This document shows positions 17,346 through 25,656 of a stretch of 64,000 bases of DNA, piece by piece. Below the pieces are notes generated by a model that saw only the letters and a list, made by a program, of their open reading frames with translations, did no database searches and was not told the DNA's origin. Origin of the DNA: Vibrio viridaestus (GTDB taxonomy: Bacteria > Pseudomonadota > Gammaproteobacteria > Enterobacterales > Vibrionaceae); assembly GCF_003856525.1 (NCBI RefSeq), contig NZ_RJVQ01000002.1, positions 703,532 to 767,531 of the forward strand, in the 5' to 3' direction. Both the position numbers and the translations under genes were made by a program. The first letter of the stretch is position 1. Every line of letters begins with the position of its first letter.

Positions 17346-17786
17346 ATGAAACGACATTATTTTATATTTTTAGTTATATCCTGTGTGCTAACTGGATGTT
17401 ATTTTGATCAGGGCAAATCTCGATTAGAAGCTCTTCTGGCAAAAACAATCGAAGTGAGTAAAGAAGGCTGGAAAATAGATGCGATTAAAGAGCAAGCCAG
17501 TCGCTATATGGTTATTGTGACCATGGGGGATACAGCAACATCACTCTACGATTTAAAAACCAGAATCGTAAAAAAAGAGTCAGACAGTGCAAAATCGTTG
17601 TCTCGAAATATCAACGCAATAAATGAAGAGTTTAAAGTAAGCTTGGAATATATGTGTGAGTCTGTAATACACTCATCGAGTGAAAGAGGAACACATAAAG
17701 AAATAAAACCTTTCGAATTGGTTCTTCGCAAAGAAAAAGGGGATAAAAGGCTAACAAGTTACCTATGCGAGCCCATGTCCTTTTGA
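17346..17786 (+). CDS. Predicted lipoprotein, unknown function
   Basis: The 146-residue product begins with a lipoprotein signal peptide ending in a lipobox, ISCVLTGC, with the lipidated Cys at about residue 18 followed by Tyr-Phe-Asp. The mature part is a mixed alpha/beta protein with two further cysteines (YMCESV and YLCEPM) that could form a disulfide. I recognise no family. The preceding 150 bases are very AT-rich and the ribosome-binding site is poor, so recent acquisition is possible but not shown. Confidence 0.6.
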   Translation: MKRHYFIFLVISCVLTGCYFDQGKSRLEALLAKTIEVSKEGWKIDAIKEQASRYMVIVTMGDTATSLYDLKTRIVKKESDSAKSLSRNINAINEEFKVSLEYMCESVIHSSSERGTHKEIKPFELVLRKEKGDKRLTSYLCEPMSF

Positions 17787-17835
17787 TATTCGCTGTTGAG
17801 TAACTATACTTTCTATATCTATTTTCTTGGTACAC

Positions 17836-18042
17836 ATGATGAAAATAATTAGGGAAAAGAATCGAGAAAAGTTAATCCCGAATCCCTGCATTCGAAACTG
17901 CTGTCTCGATGACGATGATATTTGCTTGGGTTGTAGGCGCAAGCTCAGTGAAATCCTTGAGTGGCATGATGCGTCAGTCGAACGCAAGCAGCAAATTTTG
18001 GACGATAGTCGCCAGCGAAAGTCTCATCATTCGAACCAATAG
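17836..18042 (+). CDS. DUF1289-family small protein
   Basis: The 68-residue protein contains the DUF1289 motif NPCIRNCCLDDDDICLGCRR followed by an LSEILEWHDAS helix. Three to four cysteines (Cys-x3-Cys...Cys-x2-Cys) look metal-binding. DUF1289 proteins are widespread in Gammaproteobacteria with no agreed function. The start could be ATG 17836 or 17839; both lack a strong ribosome-binding site. Confidence 0.75.
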   Translation: MMKIIREKNREKLIPNPCIRNCCLDDDDICLGCRRKLSEILEWHDASVERKQQILDDSRQRKSHHSNQ

Positions 18043-18202
18043 GGTGGTCAAATCTTCACCACATCATACTGATTGGAATATATTATAAAGAATAATATAT
18101 TGCTAATTTTGTTTAACTCTTCGATTATTCACGCCTCCTGTAGCTAATAATATTGAATTCGGCTGCAGTCATTACAAATTATAACGATGTGGATGTATCA
18201 AA

Positions 18203-19024
18203 ATGACTTCTAAACAGATTAAACACCGTCTGGCAAAATTGGTCTTAGCGGCTAGTTCTGCTCTGGCACTTATTTCTTCGGGGACCGTTGCTGCTCAAGA
18301 AAGCGCACTGTCTGAAATTTTAAAGTCTGGAGAGCTCAAGTTCTGTTTTGAAGCCGGATACATTCCTTTTGAAATGACAAGTAAAGATGGTCGCTATGTT
18401 GGTTTTGACATCGATATTGCCAAACAGATGGCTCGGTCGATTAACGTTAAATTTGTACCAGTAAATACGGCTTGGGATGGTATTGTACCTGCTCTTAAAA
18501 CAGGTAAATGCGATTTTATTGGCGGTATGACGATTACACCTGAGCGTAATCTAAGCGTCAACTTTGCTAACCCTTATATTCAGGTTGGACAAACTGTACT
18601 GATTTCGCCAAAACTGGCAGACAAAGTTAAAACATACCGCGACCTAAATAACTCTCAGTATACGATCGCGACTCAAATGGGTACCACTGGTGCAGAGGCT
18701 GCCAAGAAATACTTATCTCGTGCCAAGGTTGACCTATATGACACATCTGCTGACGCCGTCTTGCAAGTGAGCAACGGACAGGCAGATGCGTTTGTTTATG
18801 ATTTACCTTATAACGCTATGTATGAAGCTCAACACAAAGGACAAGTGATTCATCTAGATCAATCGTTTACTTTTGAACCTCTTGGGTGGGCAGTACGTCA
18901 AGGCGATCCTGATTTTCTTAACTTTTTGAATAACTTCCTTCAGCAGATTAAAGGCGACGGGACGTATCAACGAATTTATGACAAATGGTTTAAGTCAGAT
19001 AAATGGACGACGACTATTCAATAA
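18203..19024 (+). CDS. Periplasmic amino-acid-binding protein (SBP family 3)
   Basis: The 273-residue protein has a Sec signal peptide (cleavage near VAAQE) and a bacterial extracellular solute-binding family 3 domain. Signature stretches are GELKFCFEAGYIPFEM, GFDIDIAKQMARSINV, DGIVPALKTGKCDFIGG and MTITPERNLSVNFANPY. It should bind a polar amino acid for an ABC importer. No permease or ATPase gene is adjacent, so this is an orphan binding protein. A long hairpin follows the stop codon. Confidence 0.87.
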   Translation: MTSKQIKHRLAKLVLAASSALALISSGTVAAQESALSEILKSGELKFCFEAGYIPFEMTSKDGRYVGFDIDIAKQMARSINVKFVPVNTAWDGIVPALKTGKCDFIGGMTITPERNLSVNFANPYIQVGQTVLISPKLADKVKTYRDLNNSQYTIATQMGTTGAEAAKKYLSRAKVDLYDTSADAVLQVSNGQADAFVYDLPYNAMYEAQHKGQVIHLDQSFTFEPLGWAVRQGDPDFLNFLNNFLQQIKGDGTYQRIYDKWFKSDKWTTTIQ

Positions 19025-19037
19025 TATCTTTTCTTTT

Positions 19038-19073
19038 AGAGAATATTACTCCGCAGTGTGGAGTAATATTCTC
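19038..19073. other. Long inverted repeat after the binding-protein gene
   Basis: GAGAATATTACTCC (19039-19052) and GGAGTAATATTCTC (19060-19073) form a perfect 14-bp stem with loop GCAGTGT. No U-tract follows on either strand, so it may protect the 3' end of the upstream mRNA rather than terminate by itself. Confidence 0.6.
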
Positions 19074-19228
19074 GCTCCACCAAAATCCTTTCTGAAATTT
19101 GTATCTTTAATACGTCATTATTTTATCTAATTACGCCTGTGATGTTTTTTTAACCTATTGACTTTGCTAGGGTAGGGAATCAAGTCGTGTAGTAACACGA
19201 GAGTTGTCCCGCAAGACAAGGAGTCAAA

Positions 19229-20317
19229 GTGATTAATATATTAAACAAAAAATTACGGTTATATTCGCTCAGAATCAGCGCGTTGATTATTATTTCTTTT
19301 GCTGTTAACAATGTCGCTTCAGCGGCTATTCCTAATCCGGCGATTATTGCCCATCGGGGTGATTCATATAATGCTCCGGAATCGACACTTCCTGCTTATC
19401 AGCTAGCATGTAAACTGAATGCTGATTATCTAGAACTTGATTTGCAACGGACAAAAGATGGTCAGTTAATCGCGCTTCATGACAACAATTTACAACGCAC
19501 CACGAACATTAAGGATGTGTATCCAGAAAGAGCAAGTGAGCCAGTCAGTTCATTTACTCTGGCCGAACTGGAAAAATTAGATGCTGGGAGTTGGTTTAAC
19601 AACACGTATCCTGAAAGAGCACGGAAGAGCTTTGCTGGCTTGAAGGTGGTTACTCTCAAGCAAGTAAGTGATATTGCTAAATCATGTCCTGGTCACCCCG
19701 GTCTTTATATTGAAACCAAAGTTCCCAAATTGTTTCCTGATATTGAAAAAGATCTACATCAATTTCTTGAGAGTAACGGCTGGTTAGAACATCCAGAGGA
19801 TGGGAAAATAATTCTGCAAACCTTTGAAAAGCCAAGTTTAGTAGAACTACAAAAGGTAATGCCGAATGTGCCCAAAATATTGTTACTCTGGACTGGCGAT
19901 GGTTATATCGACGAGAAGCCGGGAACAAAAAAGGCGGATTCGGAAAGTTATGCTGATTACTATGCTCGCGTGGATGTTGCCTCTAAAAAGGCGTTTGAAG
20001 AATGGTTAGATTTTGCTAAAGAAAATGGCGCGATTGGTGTTGGTCCATCAACGATACAAGACGATCATGCAGGTACATTTTCGAGTCAGTTCTCATACAT
20101 GGATTTAGCGAAACCTTGGATGGTAAAGATGAGTCATGATAAAGGCTTGTTAGTACACGCTTATACGGTGGATCAGATATCTGATTTCAGTACGCTTAGA
20201 GAGCGAGGAGTGGATGGATTCTTTACTAATCGTCCTGATTTAGCGGCTAAATTTTTCAAACGATCGGTGAGTAGATCTCCAGAACAAATGTTGGATGAAT
20301 TAAATTATTCGAAGTAA
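19229..20317 (+). CDS. Secreted glycerophosphodiester phosphodiesterase (GlpQ-like)
   Basis: The 362-residue protein has an N-terminal signal peptide (hydrophobic IISFAVNNVASA) and a GDPD TIM barrel: IIAHRGDSYNAPESTLPAY with the catalytic-type His, ADYLELDLQRTKDGQLIALHD with metal-binding Glu/Asp and the second His, LYIETKVP, and GVDGFFTNRPDLA at the end. Length matches periplasmic GlpQ (about 350). It should hydrolyse glycerophosphodiesters to glycerol-3-phosphate and an alcohol, supplying phosphorus or carbon. The GTG start follows AAGGAG by five bases. No glpT lies nearby. Confidence 0.9.
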   Translation: MINILNKKLRLYSLRISALIIISFAVNNVASAAIPNPAIIAHRGDSYNAPESTLPAYQLACKLNADYLELDLQRTKDGQLIALHDNNLQRTTNIKDVYPERASEPVSSFTLAELEKLDAGSWFNNTYPERARKSFAGLKVVTLKQVSDIAKSCPGHPGLYIETKVPKLFPDIEKDLHQFLESNGWLEHPEDGKIILQTFEKPSLVELQKVMPNVPKILLLWTGDGYIDEKPGTKKADSESYADYYARVDVASKKAFEEWLDFAKENGAIGVGPSTIQDDHAGTFSSQFSYMDLAKPWMVKMSHDKGLLVHAYTVDQISDFSTLRERGVDGFFTNRPDLAAKFFKRSVSRSPEQMLDELNYSK

Positions 20318-20328
20318 ATTTATAAAAA

Positions 20329-20350
20329 GGGGTCCTGTGACCCCATTTAT
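20329..20350 (+). terminator. Terminator of the glycerophosphodiesterase gene
   Basis: GGGGTC (20329-20334) and GACCCC (20339-20344) form a tight stem with a 4-base loop, followed by ATTTATTTTATTTTTT. Confidence 0.75.
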
Positions 20351-20569
20351 TTTATTTTTTAAGGTAAGACAGAATAAATATAAGGTGAATTGGAGATAAC
20401 TTGGAGTATTTGTTTGGTTAAAAACTCATCATTTATTGGATTTTAGAATAATCCCATTTATTTATTATATCTGTATTTAATTGGTTGAGTTTTGTTCATT
20501 AATCTTTAGTATAAAAATTAACGAGACAGAAGTCTCACCCACACGGATCAATGATAGCAGGAGGCGCAC

Positions 20570-20713
20570 ATGAATACTTTTCGTATCGAACTACGTTTTG
20601 CGCCTCAAACTCATTCGAATTCTATGCTTCTTTCTTCGATGATAACACGTACTGATCTACCCCGAGTACATTCTAATATCGTCATTAAAGATGCAGCGAA
20701 ACGTCGAGCTTAA
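20570..20713 (+). CDS. Small 47-residue protein upstream of DUF1127 gene
   Basis: An ATG at 20570, preceded by a near-perfect AGGAGG, opens a 47-codon frame that begins MNTFRIELRFAPQTHSNSML and ends DAAKRRA. The product is basic, with no Cys, Trp or membrane segment. I recognise no family. It lies 113 bases before a DUF1127 gene, and the space between them holds a 10-bp hairpin. It could be a free small protein or a translated leader that controls the next gene. Confidence 0.6.
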   Translation: MNTFRIELRFAPQTHSNSMLLSSMITRTDLPRVHSNIVIKDAAKRRA

Positions 20714-20731
20714 GTTGATCCGTATGCTCAT

Positions 20732-20758
20732 GTTAGGCTGCGGAAAAGGCAGCTTAAC
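20732..20758 (+). promoter_or_regulatory. Intergenic hairpin before the DUF1127 gene
   Basis: GTTAGGCTGC (20732-20741) pairs with GCAGCTTAAC (20749-20758), 10 bp including one G-U pair, around loop GGAAAAG. There is no U-tract. Its place between a small frame and the DUF1127 gene suggests a role in attenuation, processing or stability. Confidence 0.4.
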
Positions 20759-20826
20759 TAGACGACCCATCTAAATTACCTGCCTCTTCTCCCAGTTTAA
20801 CAACTCGTTTGACTAAGGAGAGTAAC

Positions 20827-21081
20827 ATGAAACATTCACTATATATCACATTGGCAACTTGGCTTATCCGTGCAGATATTCGTCACGAAGAACGTCGTTG
20901 GAAAAGAAAAATCAATCGAACTGCCCGCGATATTCCTTGGGATAATCCTCATTTGCTGCGCGATATCGGTCTCAGCCCTGATGGAAGCCGAGTGAATGAA
21001 GAACGCATGGATTCAACAGCCAAAGCGACAAGTAAAGTGATGAAAATTCGTCAGTGGCTAAGTACGAGAATACCAACATGA
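20827..21081 (+). CDS. DUF1127-domain small basic protein (YjiS-like)
   Basis: The 84-residue protein has the DUF1127 motif NPHLLRDIGLSPDGSRV preceded by a helix rich in Arg (RADIRHEERRWKRKINR). Other DUF1127 proteins are small, stress- or growth-phase-linked and in some alphaproteobacteria bind RNA or affect phosphate and carbon use; the role here is unknown. The ATG at 20827 follows AAGGAG and is preferred over an upstream in-frame TTG at 20809. Confidence 0.8.
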   Translation: MKHSLYITLATWLIRADIRHEERRWKRKINRTARDIPWDNPHLLRDIGLSPDGSRVNEERMDSTAKATSKVMKIRQWLSTRIPT

Positions 21082-21085
21082 TATA

Positions 21086-21114
21086 ACCGGCCCTTATTGC
21101 AAGGGCCGGTATTT
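21086..21114. terminator. Terminator between DUF1127 and MFS genes
   Basis: ACCGGCCCTT (21086-21095) and AAGGGCCGGT (21101-21110) form a perfect 10-bp GC-rich stem around ATTGC, followed by ATTT. It separates convergent genes. Confidence 0.75.
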
Positions 21115-21123
21115 AATACTCGC

Positions 21124-22503
21124 TTATTTTGGTCTTTTCAAAAATGTACCAATGCTGACTAAGAATACGATACACGAAATAGTAACTAGGGCGGTTGTGA
21201 TTGCTGGAAGAAACCCGTGGGGGGAGATAACCGAGTATATAGAGCCAGTGAGCGCAGTTCCTAACGCAAAAAAACCTTGTTGAACGGTGATCAAAGCGCT
21301 GCTTGCTTCACTAGCATGTTGTTTTTCTACATTCGATAGGGTAATTCTAAAGGCTGACGAGAGCATAAAAGAGTTACCAGCTCCAACAAAACCTGTCGCA
21401 AAGAGTAGCTGCCATACCTGAACTTTATCTCTAAATGCCCACAATAGGCCCAATGTAATAAGAAATCCTACAATGGTTAGTGCCGAACCGAGCGTAAATG
21501 TAAGGTAATCTCCGATTCGTTGACTAGTGGATTTACTCACTAACGAGCCAACAAAAAACATGAGTCCCAGACCCATAAACGTATTTCCAGATTGAAATGG
21601 AGTAAAGTGGGCCGCTTGTTGAAGGGTGAGTGCCGTGACAAATAAATACCCAGCGTATGTCGATGTGACGCCTATTTCTGCAAATAAGCCAGCCTTAGCT
21701 GTCGATGTATTAAATACTGCTGGTGGAATCAAAGGGTTATTCCCTTCCAACTCTTTTTTAGTTTCTACTTTTATTAGCAGTACGGCTAAAGGAATTACAC
21801 CGAACAATAACCAAAAAAGCTGAGGCCAGTGTTCCCCCATTGCTACAGGAATTAATAAACACAACATGAGGCTGGCAAATAAAAGGATCCCCTGAACATC
21901 CATTTTTGGTTTTTTTTCTGCCTGGGTTTCTGGAATAATAAAATAACCAATAATAAGGATTAGAATGCATATTGGTATATTGATATAAAAAGCAACTCTC
22001 CAGCCAAGATCAAATAGATTTGCTGAAACTAGCCAGCCTCCCAGAATTTGTCCAAGTGCAACGGAAAGTCCTGCAACGGAAGTATAAATACTGACAGCCC
22101 GACTATGACGCTCTCCATCCAAAGTCGCATGAATCGTACTTAAAATTTGTGGCATCAGTAGGGCAGCACATAGACCCTGAAGAAATCGACCGACTAACAT
22201 AACGTATATGCTCTGCGACATACCGCATAAAGCTGACGCAACACCAAAACCAAATACACCGATGAGAAAAAGTTTTTTACGTCCATATCGGTCACCGAGT
22301 CGGGCACCAGATGCGATCAGTGTTGCGAAGCATAGTGCGTAAACAGCGACGATCAAAACGAGTCCTGTTTCATTCGTTTTTAAACTTTTACCTAAAACAT
22401 CTAAAGCAACGTTTACGATAGAAAAATCAATTTGGGGAAGAAGTTGTCCGGCAACAAGAAGAAGTAATCCAAAAAGAGACAGAGACTTATGAGTACTTGT
22501 CAT
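21124..22503 (-). CDS. MFS transporter, DHA2 (14-TM) drug exporter family
   Basis: The 459-residue membrane protein has about 14 hydrophobic segments and the DHA2 signatures: LPQIDFSIVNVALDVLGKSL in TM1, ASGARLGDRYGRKKLF (motif A) between TM2 and TM3, and GRFLQGLCAALLMPQIL in TM4-5. It should export drugs or toxic metabolites by proton antiport. The ATG at 22503 (MTSTHKS) follows AAGGA; an in-frame start at 22671 would add an implausible N-terminal extension. It is divergent from the gtr pair. Confidence 0.88.
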   Translation of the reverse strand: MTSTHKSLSLFGLLLLVAGQLLPQIDFSIVNVALDVLGKSLKTNETGLVLIVAVYALCFATLIASGARLGDRYGRKKLFLIGVFGFGVASALCGMSQSIYVMLVGRFLQGLCAALLMPQILSTIHATLDGERHSRAVSIYTSVAGLSVALGQILGGWLVSANLFDLGWRVAFYINIPICILILIIGYFIIPETQAEKKPKMDVQGILLFASLMLCLLIPVAMGEHWPQLFWLLFGVIPLAVLLIKVETKKELEGNNPLIPPAVFNTSTAKAGLFAEIGVTSTYAGYLFVTALTLQQAAHFTPFQSGNTFMGLGLMFFVGSLVSKSTSQRIGDYLTFTLGSALTIVGFLITLGLLWAFRDKVQVWQLLFATGFVGAGNSFMLSSAFRITLSNVEKQHASEASSALITVQQGFFALGTALTGSIYSVISPHGFLPAITTALVTISCIVFLVSIGTFLKRPK

Positions 22504-22865
22504 TAATTTATTTCCTTGAATGCTTGGGGATGATATTGGAAGGGTAAGAATAATTAGCCTACTAAACTCTACTTTAAAATCAAATATATGAATATTGAGT
22601 AAATAGAAATAGTCAATTGTCATTCGCGATAGAATGATACTTTGATAAAAAAAACGTATTTTTTTGGACAAAGGATATTAATTGCGAATTTAATAATTTC
22701 AGATAATATCGTTATACCCTCACTTCTGCCGCAGGTATTTGTGCCTCGTTTTACAATAAATTTACATCCCCTGTAATTGATGGTGTTAATTTCACCTTTG
22801 CTTGTTATGGTTTTTACAAACAACTGTTAACGTAATAACTCGTATAACAGATGTCAGGAGCAATT
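22504..22865. other. AT-rich divergent intergenic region
   Basis: This 362-base stretch separates the exporter from the gtr genes. It is AT-rich and should contain both promoters. I see no open frame with a ribosome-binding site, no RNA gene and no strong palindrome in it. Confidence 0.5.
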
Positions 22866-23828
22866 ATGCGTAAAACAATTTCAGTCGTAGTACCCTGTTT
22901 TAATGAAAGTGAGGTCATCGATTTTACCGTTGAAGAGCTCCTTTCTGTGACTAATGGAATAACTCAATATCAGTTCGAACTTATCTTCGTTAATGATGGA
23001 AGCTCTGATAACACAGAAGAGAAGCTGCGTGGACACAGTCGTGCTCACAGTAATATAAGAACGATTTCGTTTTCGAGAAACTTCGGGCACCAACAAGCAG
23101 TAAGTGCGGGTTTAGATGTCAGTACCGGTGATGCCGTTGTTCTGATTGATGCTGACCTACAAGATCCTCCAGAAGTCATTAAAGATATGATTGCCAAGTG
23201 GGAAGATGGGTACGATGTCGTTTACGGTACTCGTTTAAGCCGCGATGGCGAATCAGCGTTTAAGAAGCTGACCGCAAAAATGTTTTATCGTGTTCTAAAT
23301 GGGTTGTCTGAAGTGCCAATGCCATTGGATACGGGAGATTTTCGCTTAATGGACCGTCAGGTTGTTGATCAACTCGTTGCTATGCCGGAGAAATCACGTT
23401 TTATCCGTGGAATGGTGAGCTGGATTGGTTTTAATCAGACGTCGGTAACCTATGAGCGATCGCCTCGTTTTGCTGGTGAATCTAAATATCCATTGAGAAA
23501 AATGCTTAAGTTTGCATTAGATGGCATCCTGTCATTTTCAGTCAAACCTCTAAAGCTTTCTATTATGATGGGCTTTCTATCGTCTGCAATCGCATTTTGT
23601 ATCCTCATGTATTCTTTCTACGTGCGTTTAATGACAGATCAATGGACATCAGGTTGGACGTCATTGCTGGTCTCGATTCTCTTTATCGGTGGTGTGCAGT
23701 TAATTTCGATTGGTATCCTCGGCGAGTATATAGCCAGAATTTACAACGAGTCGAAAGGTCGTCCGCTATATATAGTGAAAAAAGAAAGAGAAGAGAGAAA
23801 GAGTGCAGAACATAATAAAGCCGCTTAA
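22866..23828 (+). CDS. GtrB-like bactoprenol glucosyltransferase (GT2 family)
   Basis: The 320-residue protein has a GT2 domain at the N-terminus (SVVVPCFNESEVI, LIFVNDGSSDNTEE, VVLIDADLQDPPEVI with the metal-binding DAD) and two C-terminal membrane segments, the architecture of GtrB/DPM1-type enzymes. These transfer a sugar from a nucleotide donor to undecaprenyl phosphate on the cytoplasmic face. The ATG at 22866 follows CAGGAG. The 3' end overlaps the next gene by 26 bases, implying translational coupling. Confidence 0.88.
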   Translation: MRKTISVVVPCFNESEVIDFTVEELLSVTNGITQYQFELIFVNDGSSDNTEEKLRGHSRAHSNIRTISFSRNFGHQQAVSAGLDVSTGDAVVLIDADLQDPPEVIKDMIAKWEDGYDVVYGTRLSRDGESAFKKLTAKMFYRVLNGLSEVPMPLDTGDFRLMDRQVVDQLVAMPEKSRFIRGMVSWIGFNQTSVTYERSPRFAGESKYPLRKMLKFALDGILSFSVKPLKLSIMMGFLSSAIAFCILMYSFYVRLMTDQWTSGWTSLLVSILFIGGVQLISIGILGEYIARIYNESKGRPLYIVKKEREERKSAEHNKAA

Positions 23829-25590
23829 TCGGTTGTTAAGTCCTGAATTACTGCAAAAGCTCAGATTTGCTTTAGTTGGCGTGGTCAATACGGCCACTGC
23901 CTATCTGGCTTTTGTCATCTTATTTCATATTTTAGATAACTATATTGCTGCATCAGTTCTTTCGTATATTGTCGGAATGCTGGTCAGTTTTGTTCTTAAC
24001 CGCGGGTTTGTATTTAAGAGCAGCGAAAAGAAAGGGCAATTTCTCTCTTTCTGCGTTGTAAACTTATTTTCGCTTGGCTGCAGTACCGGTACTCTCTACT
24101 TATTAGTTGATACATTGGGTGTTTACGTTTATCTAGCTCAAGCCCTTTCAGTCTGTGTATCTATGGTAGTGAACTATTTGGGTTACCGAGCCATATTTAC
24201 TTATGGAGTCACCATGAATAAAGCACCAGCTGTCCCTAAAAGCAGTGATCTGTCACTGAATCCGGCCGGTATCGCTAAGTTTTTCATGATGTTGTTGTTC
24301 TTGGCGGTCACAATTTACAACATGCATATTGCTCTTCTCGAGACAGTCGCTCACGACGCACTGCCTTTTATGGAGTCGTATGTTGAGAAGTTTACATCCG
24401 AAGGTCGTTGGATTAACTTCGCATTTTTTGAAGGATTAAGAGAACTCCCTCAATGGGTAGCCTTTCCTTTATGTAATCTGTTTGTATTTATTTTTGGCTA
24501 CCAAGTTGCTAACTCATTGGTTAAAGAAAAATGGATTGCTTTCTGTTTTGCTTTAACTTTGGTTAATATTCCTTACTTTACCATGCTGTTTAAATGGCCA
24601 ATGACGCTTGTCGCTGGCATGGGATTACTGGCGCTGTTTTCCTACATCAAGGATCGCGTATCGGTAACTGCAATGTTGCTAATCTCTGGTATTGCCTTGT
24701 TTGCCACGTATCCAGCATTCTATTTCTTAATGCCTTTGCTATTTATTAGCCAGTTAAGAAACGAATCATTTACTGGGTTATTCAAATTTCTACTGATTTG
24801 GATCGCAGGTTATGCTTTAGGGTATGGTGTCGCACAGCTTTCGGTGTTTGTGTATACGTTTTTAGCTGAAGGCCACGGACACTTTATTGAGTTTGCAGGA
24901 TGGCGAAAATCCACACCGATGACTGGATTGGAATCGTTGTTAAGCAACATAGAGAAGAGTGCCGGCAACTTTGAACGTAATGCCTTGTACATTTCAGAAT
25001 TAAGCCCACTATTTTTTATTCCAGTTGCTTTAGTTTTACTGTGGTCTTTGAAAGCGCAATTAAAATATACCCTCGTTGTTTTATTGGTGGTGTTCTCTAT
25101 TTACGCTAGTGTGATTGCATTGGGTGTTAACGTACCACTACGCTCAGGTATAACGTTACCTATTGGTATGGCGATGATCGCTCTACTGGTTCGTTCATCT
25201 TGGGGTAAAGGTCTTTTACTGGCTACGTTGTTTATTCCGTTTGCCTATAAAACATACACATACAACCATGCCTATCATGAGAAGCGCGTAATATTACGCA
25301 GCATTATTGAACCTGCGGATCCTCAAGGATTAATGAAACAGCCTCAACGTTTTGGTCAGGTAATAGTGACGGTTGATGAGAAGAAAATGAGCGAATATTT
25401 TCATAAAGAAACAGGTTCTGATGCGTTCAAAAACTTAACGAATCTACGTGAGCACTATATCAAGCCGTACTTCTACAATCATGGCTGGAAAGAGGACAGC
25501 ATTAAAGTTGTCGATACGCCAGAAAAAGAAGTAACAGGTAAAGCGGAAATAGAAACAAAAGGTGATACGCTGTATCTAAATATGGATTAG
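23803..25590 (+). CDS. GtrA flippase fused to GtrII-type membrane glycosyltransferase
   Basis: The 595-residue protein has two parts. Residues 1-135 form a GtrA domain with four hydrophobic segments (RFALVGVVNTATAYLAFVIL, LNRGFVFKS, LGYRAIFTYG). Residues 138-595 form a many-pass membrane protein with a long C-terminal soluble tail, consistent with GtrII-like glucosyltransferases. GtrA moves lipid-linked sugar across the membrane and GtrII-type enzymes add it to a periplasmic glycan such as O-antigen. Usually these are separate genes. An internal ATG at 24214 has its own GGAG five bases upstream, so the second part may also be made separately. Confidence 0.75.
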   Translation: MQNIIKPLNRLLSPELLQKLRFALVGVVNTATAYLAFVILFHILDNYIAASVLSYIVGMLVSFVLNRGFVFKSSEKKGQFLSFCVVNLFSLGCSTGTLYLLVDTLGVYVYLAQALSVCVSMVVNYLGYRAIFTYGVTMNKAPAVPKSSDLSLNPAGIAKFFMMLLFLAVTIYNMHIALLETVAHDALPFMESYVEKFTSEGRWINFAFFEGLRELPQWVAFPLCNLFVFIFGYQVANSLVKEKWIAFCFALTLVNIPYFTMLFKWPMTLVAGMGLLALFSYIKDRVSVTAMLLISGIALFATYPAFYFLMPLLFISQLRNESFTGLFKFLLIWIAGYALGYGVAQLSVFVYTFLAEGHGHFIEFAGWRKSTPMTGLESLLSNIEKSAGNFERNALYISELSPLFFIPVALVLLWSLKAQLKYTLVVLLVVFSIYASVIALGVNVPLRSGITLPIGMAMIALLVRSSWGKGLLLATLFIPFAYKTYTYNHAYHEKRVILRSIIEPADPQGLMKQPQRFGQVIVTVDEKKMSEYFHKETGSDAFKNLTNLREHYIKPYFYNHGWKEDSIKVVDTPEKEVTGKAEIETKGDTLYLNMD

Positions 25591-25617
25591 AACGCTTTTA
25601 TTTCTGTCGCAAGAAAA

Positions 25618-25643
25618 ACGGGAGTGAAATACTCCCGTTTTTT
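25618..25643. terminator. Bidirectional terminator
   Basis: ACGGGAGT (25618-25625) and ACTCCCGT (25631-25638) flank GAAAT; T-runs follow on both strands. It separates the convergent gtr and PepSY genes. Confidence 0.88.
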
Positions 25644-25656
25644 AATTCTCGGTATC

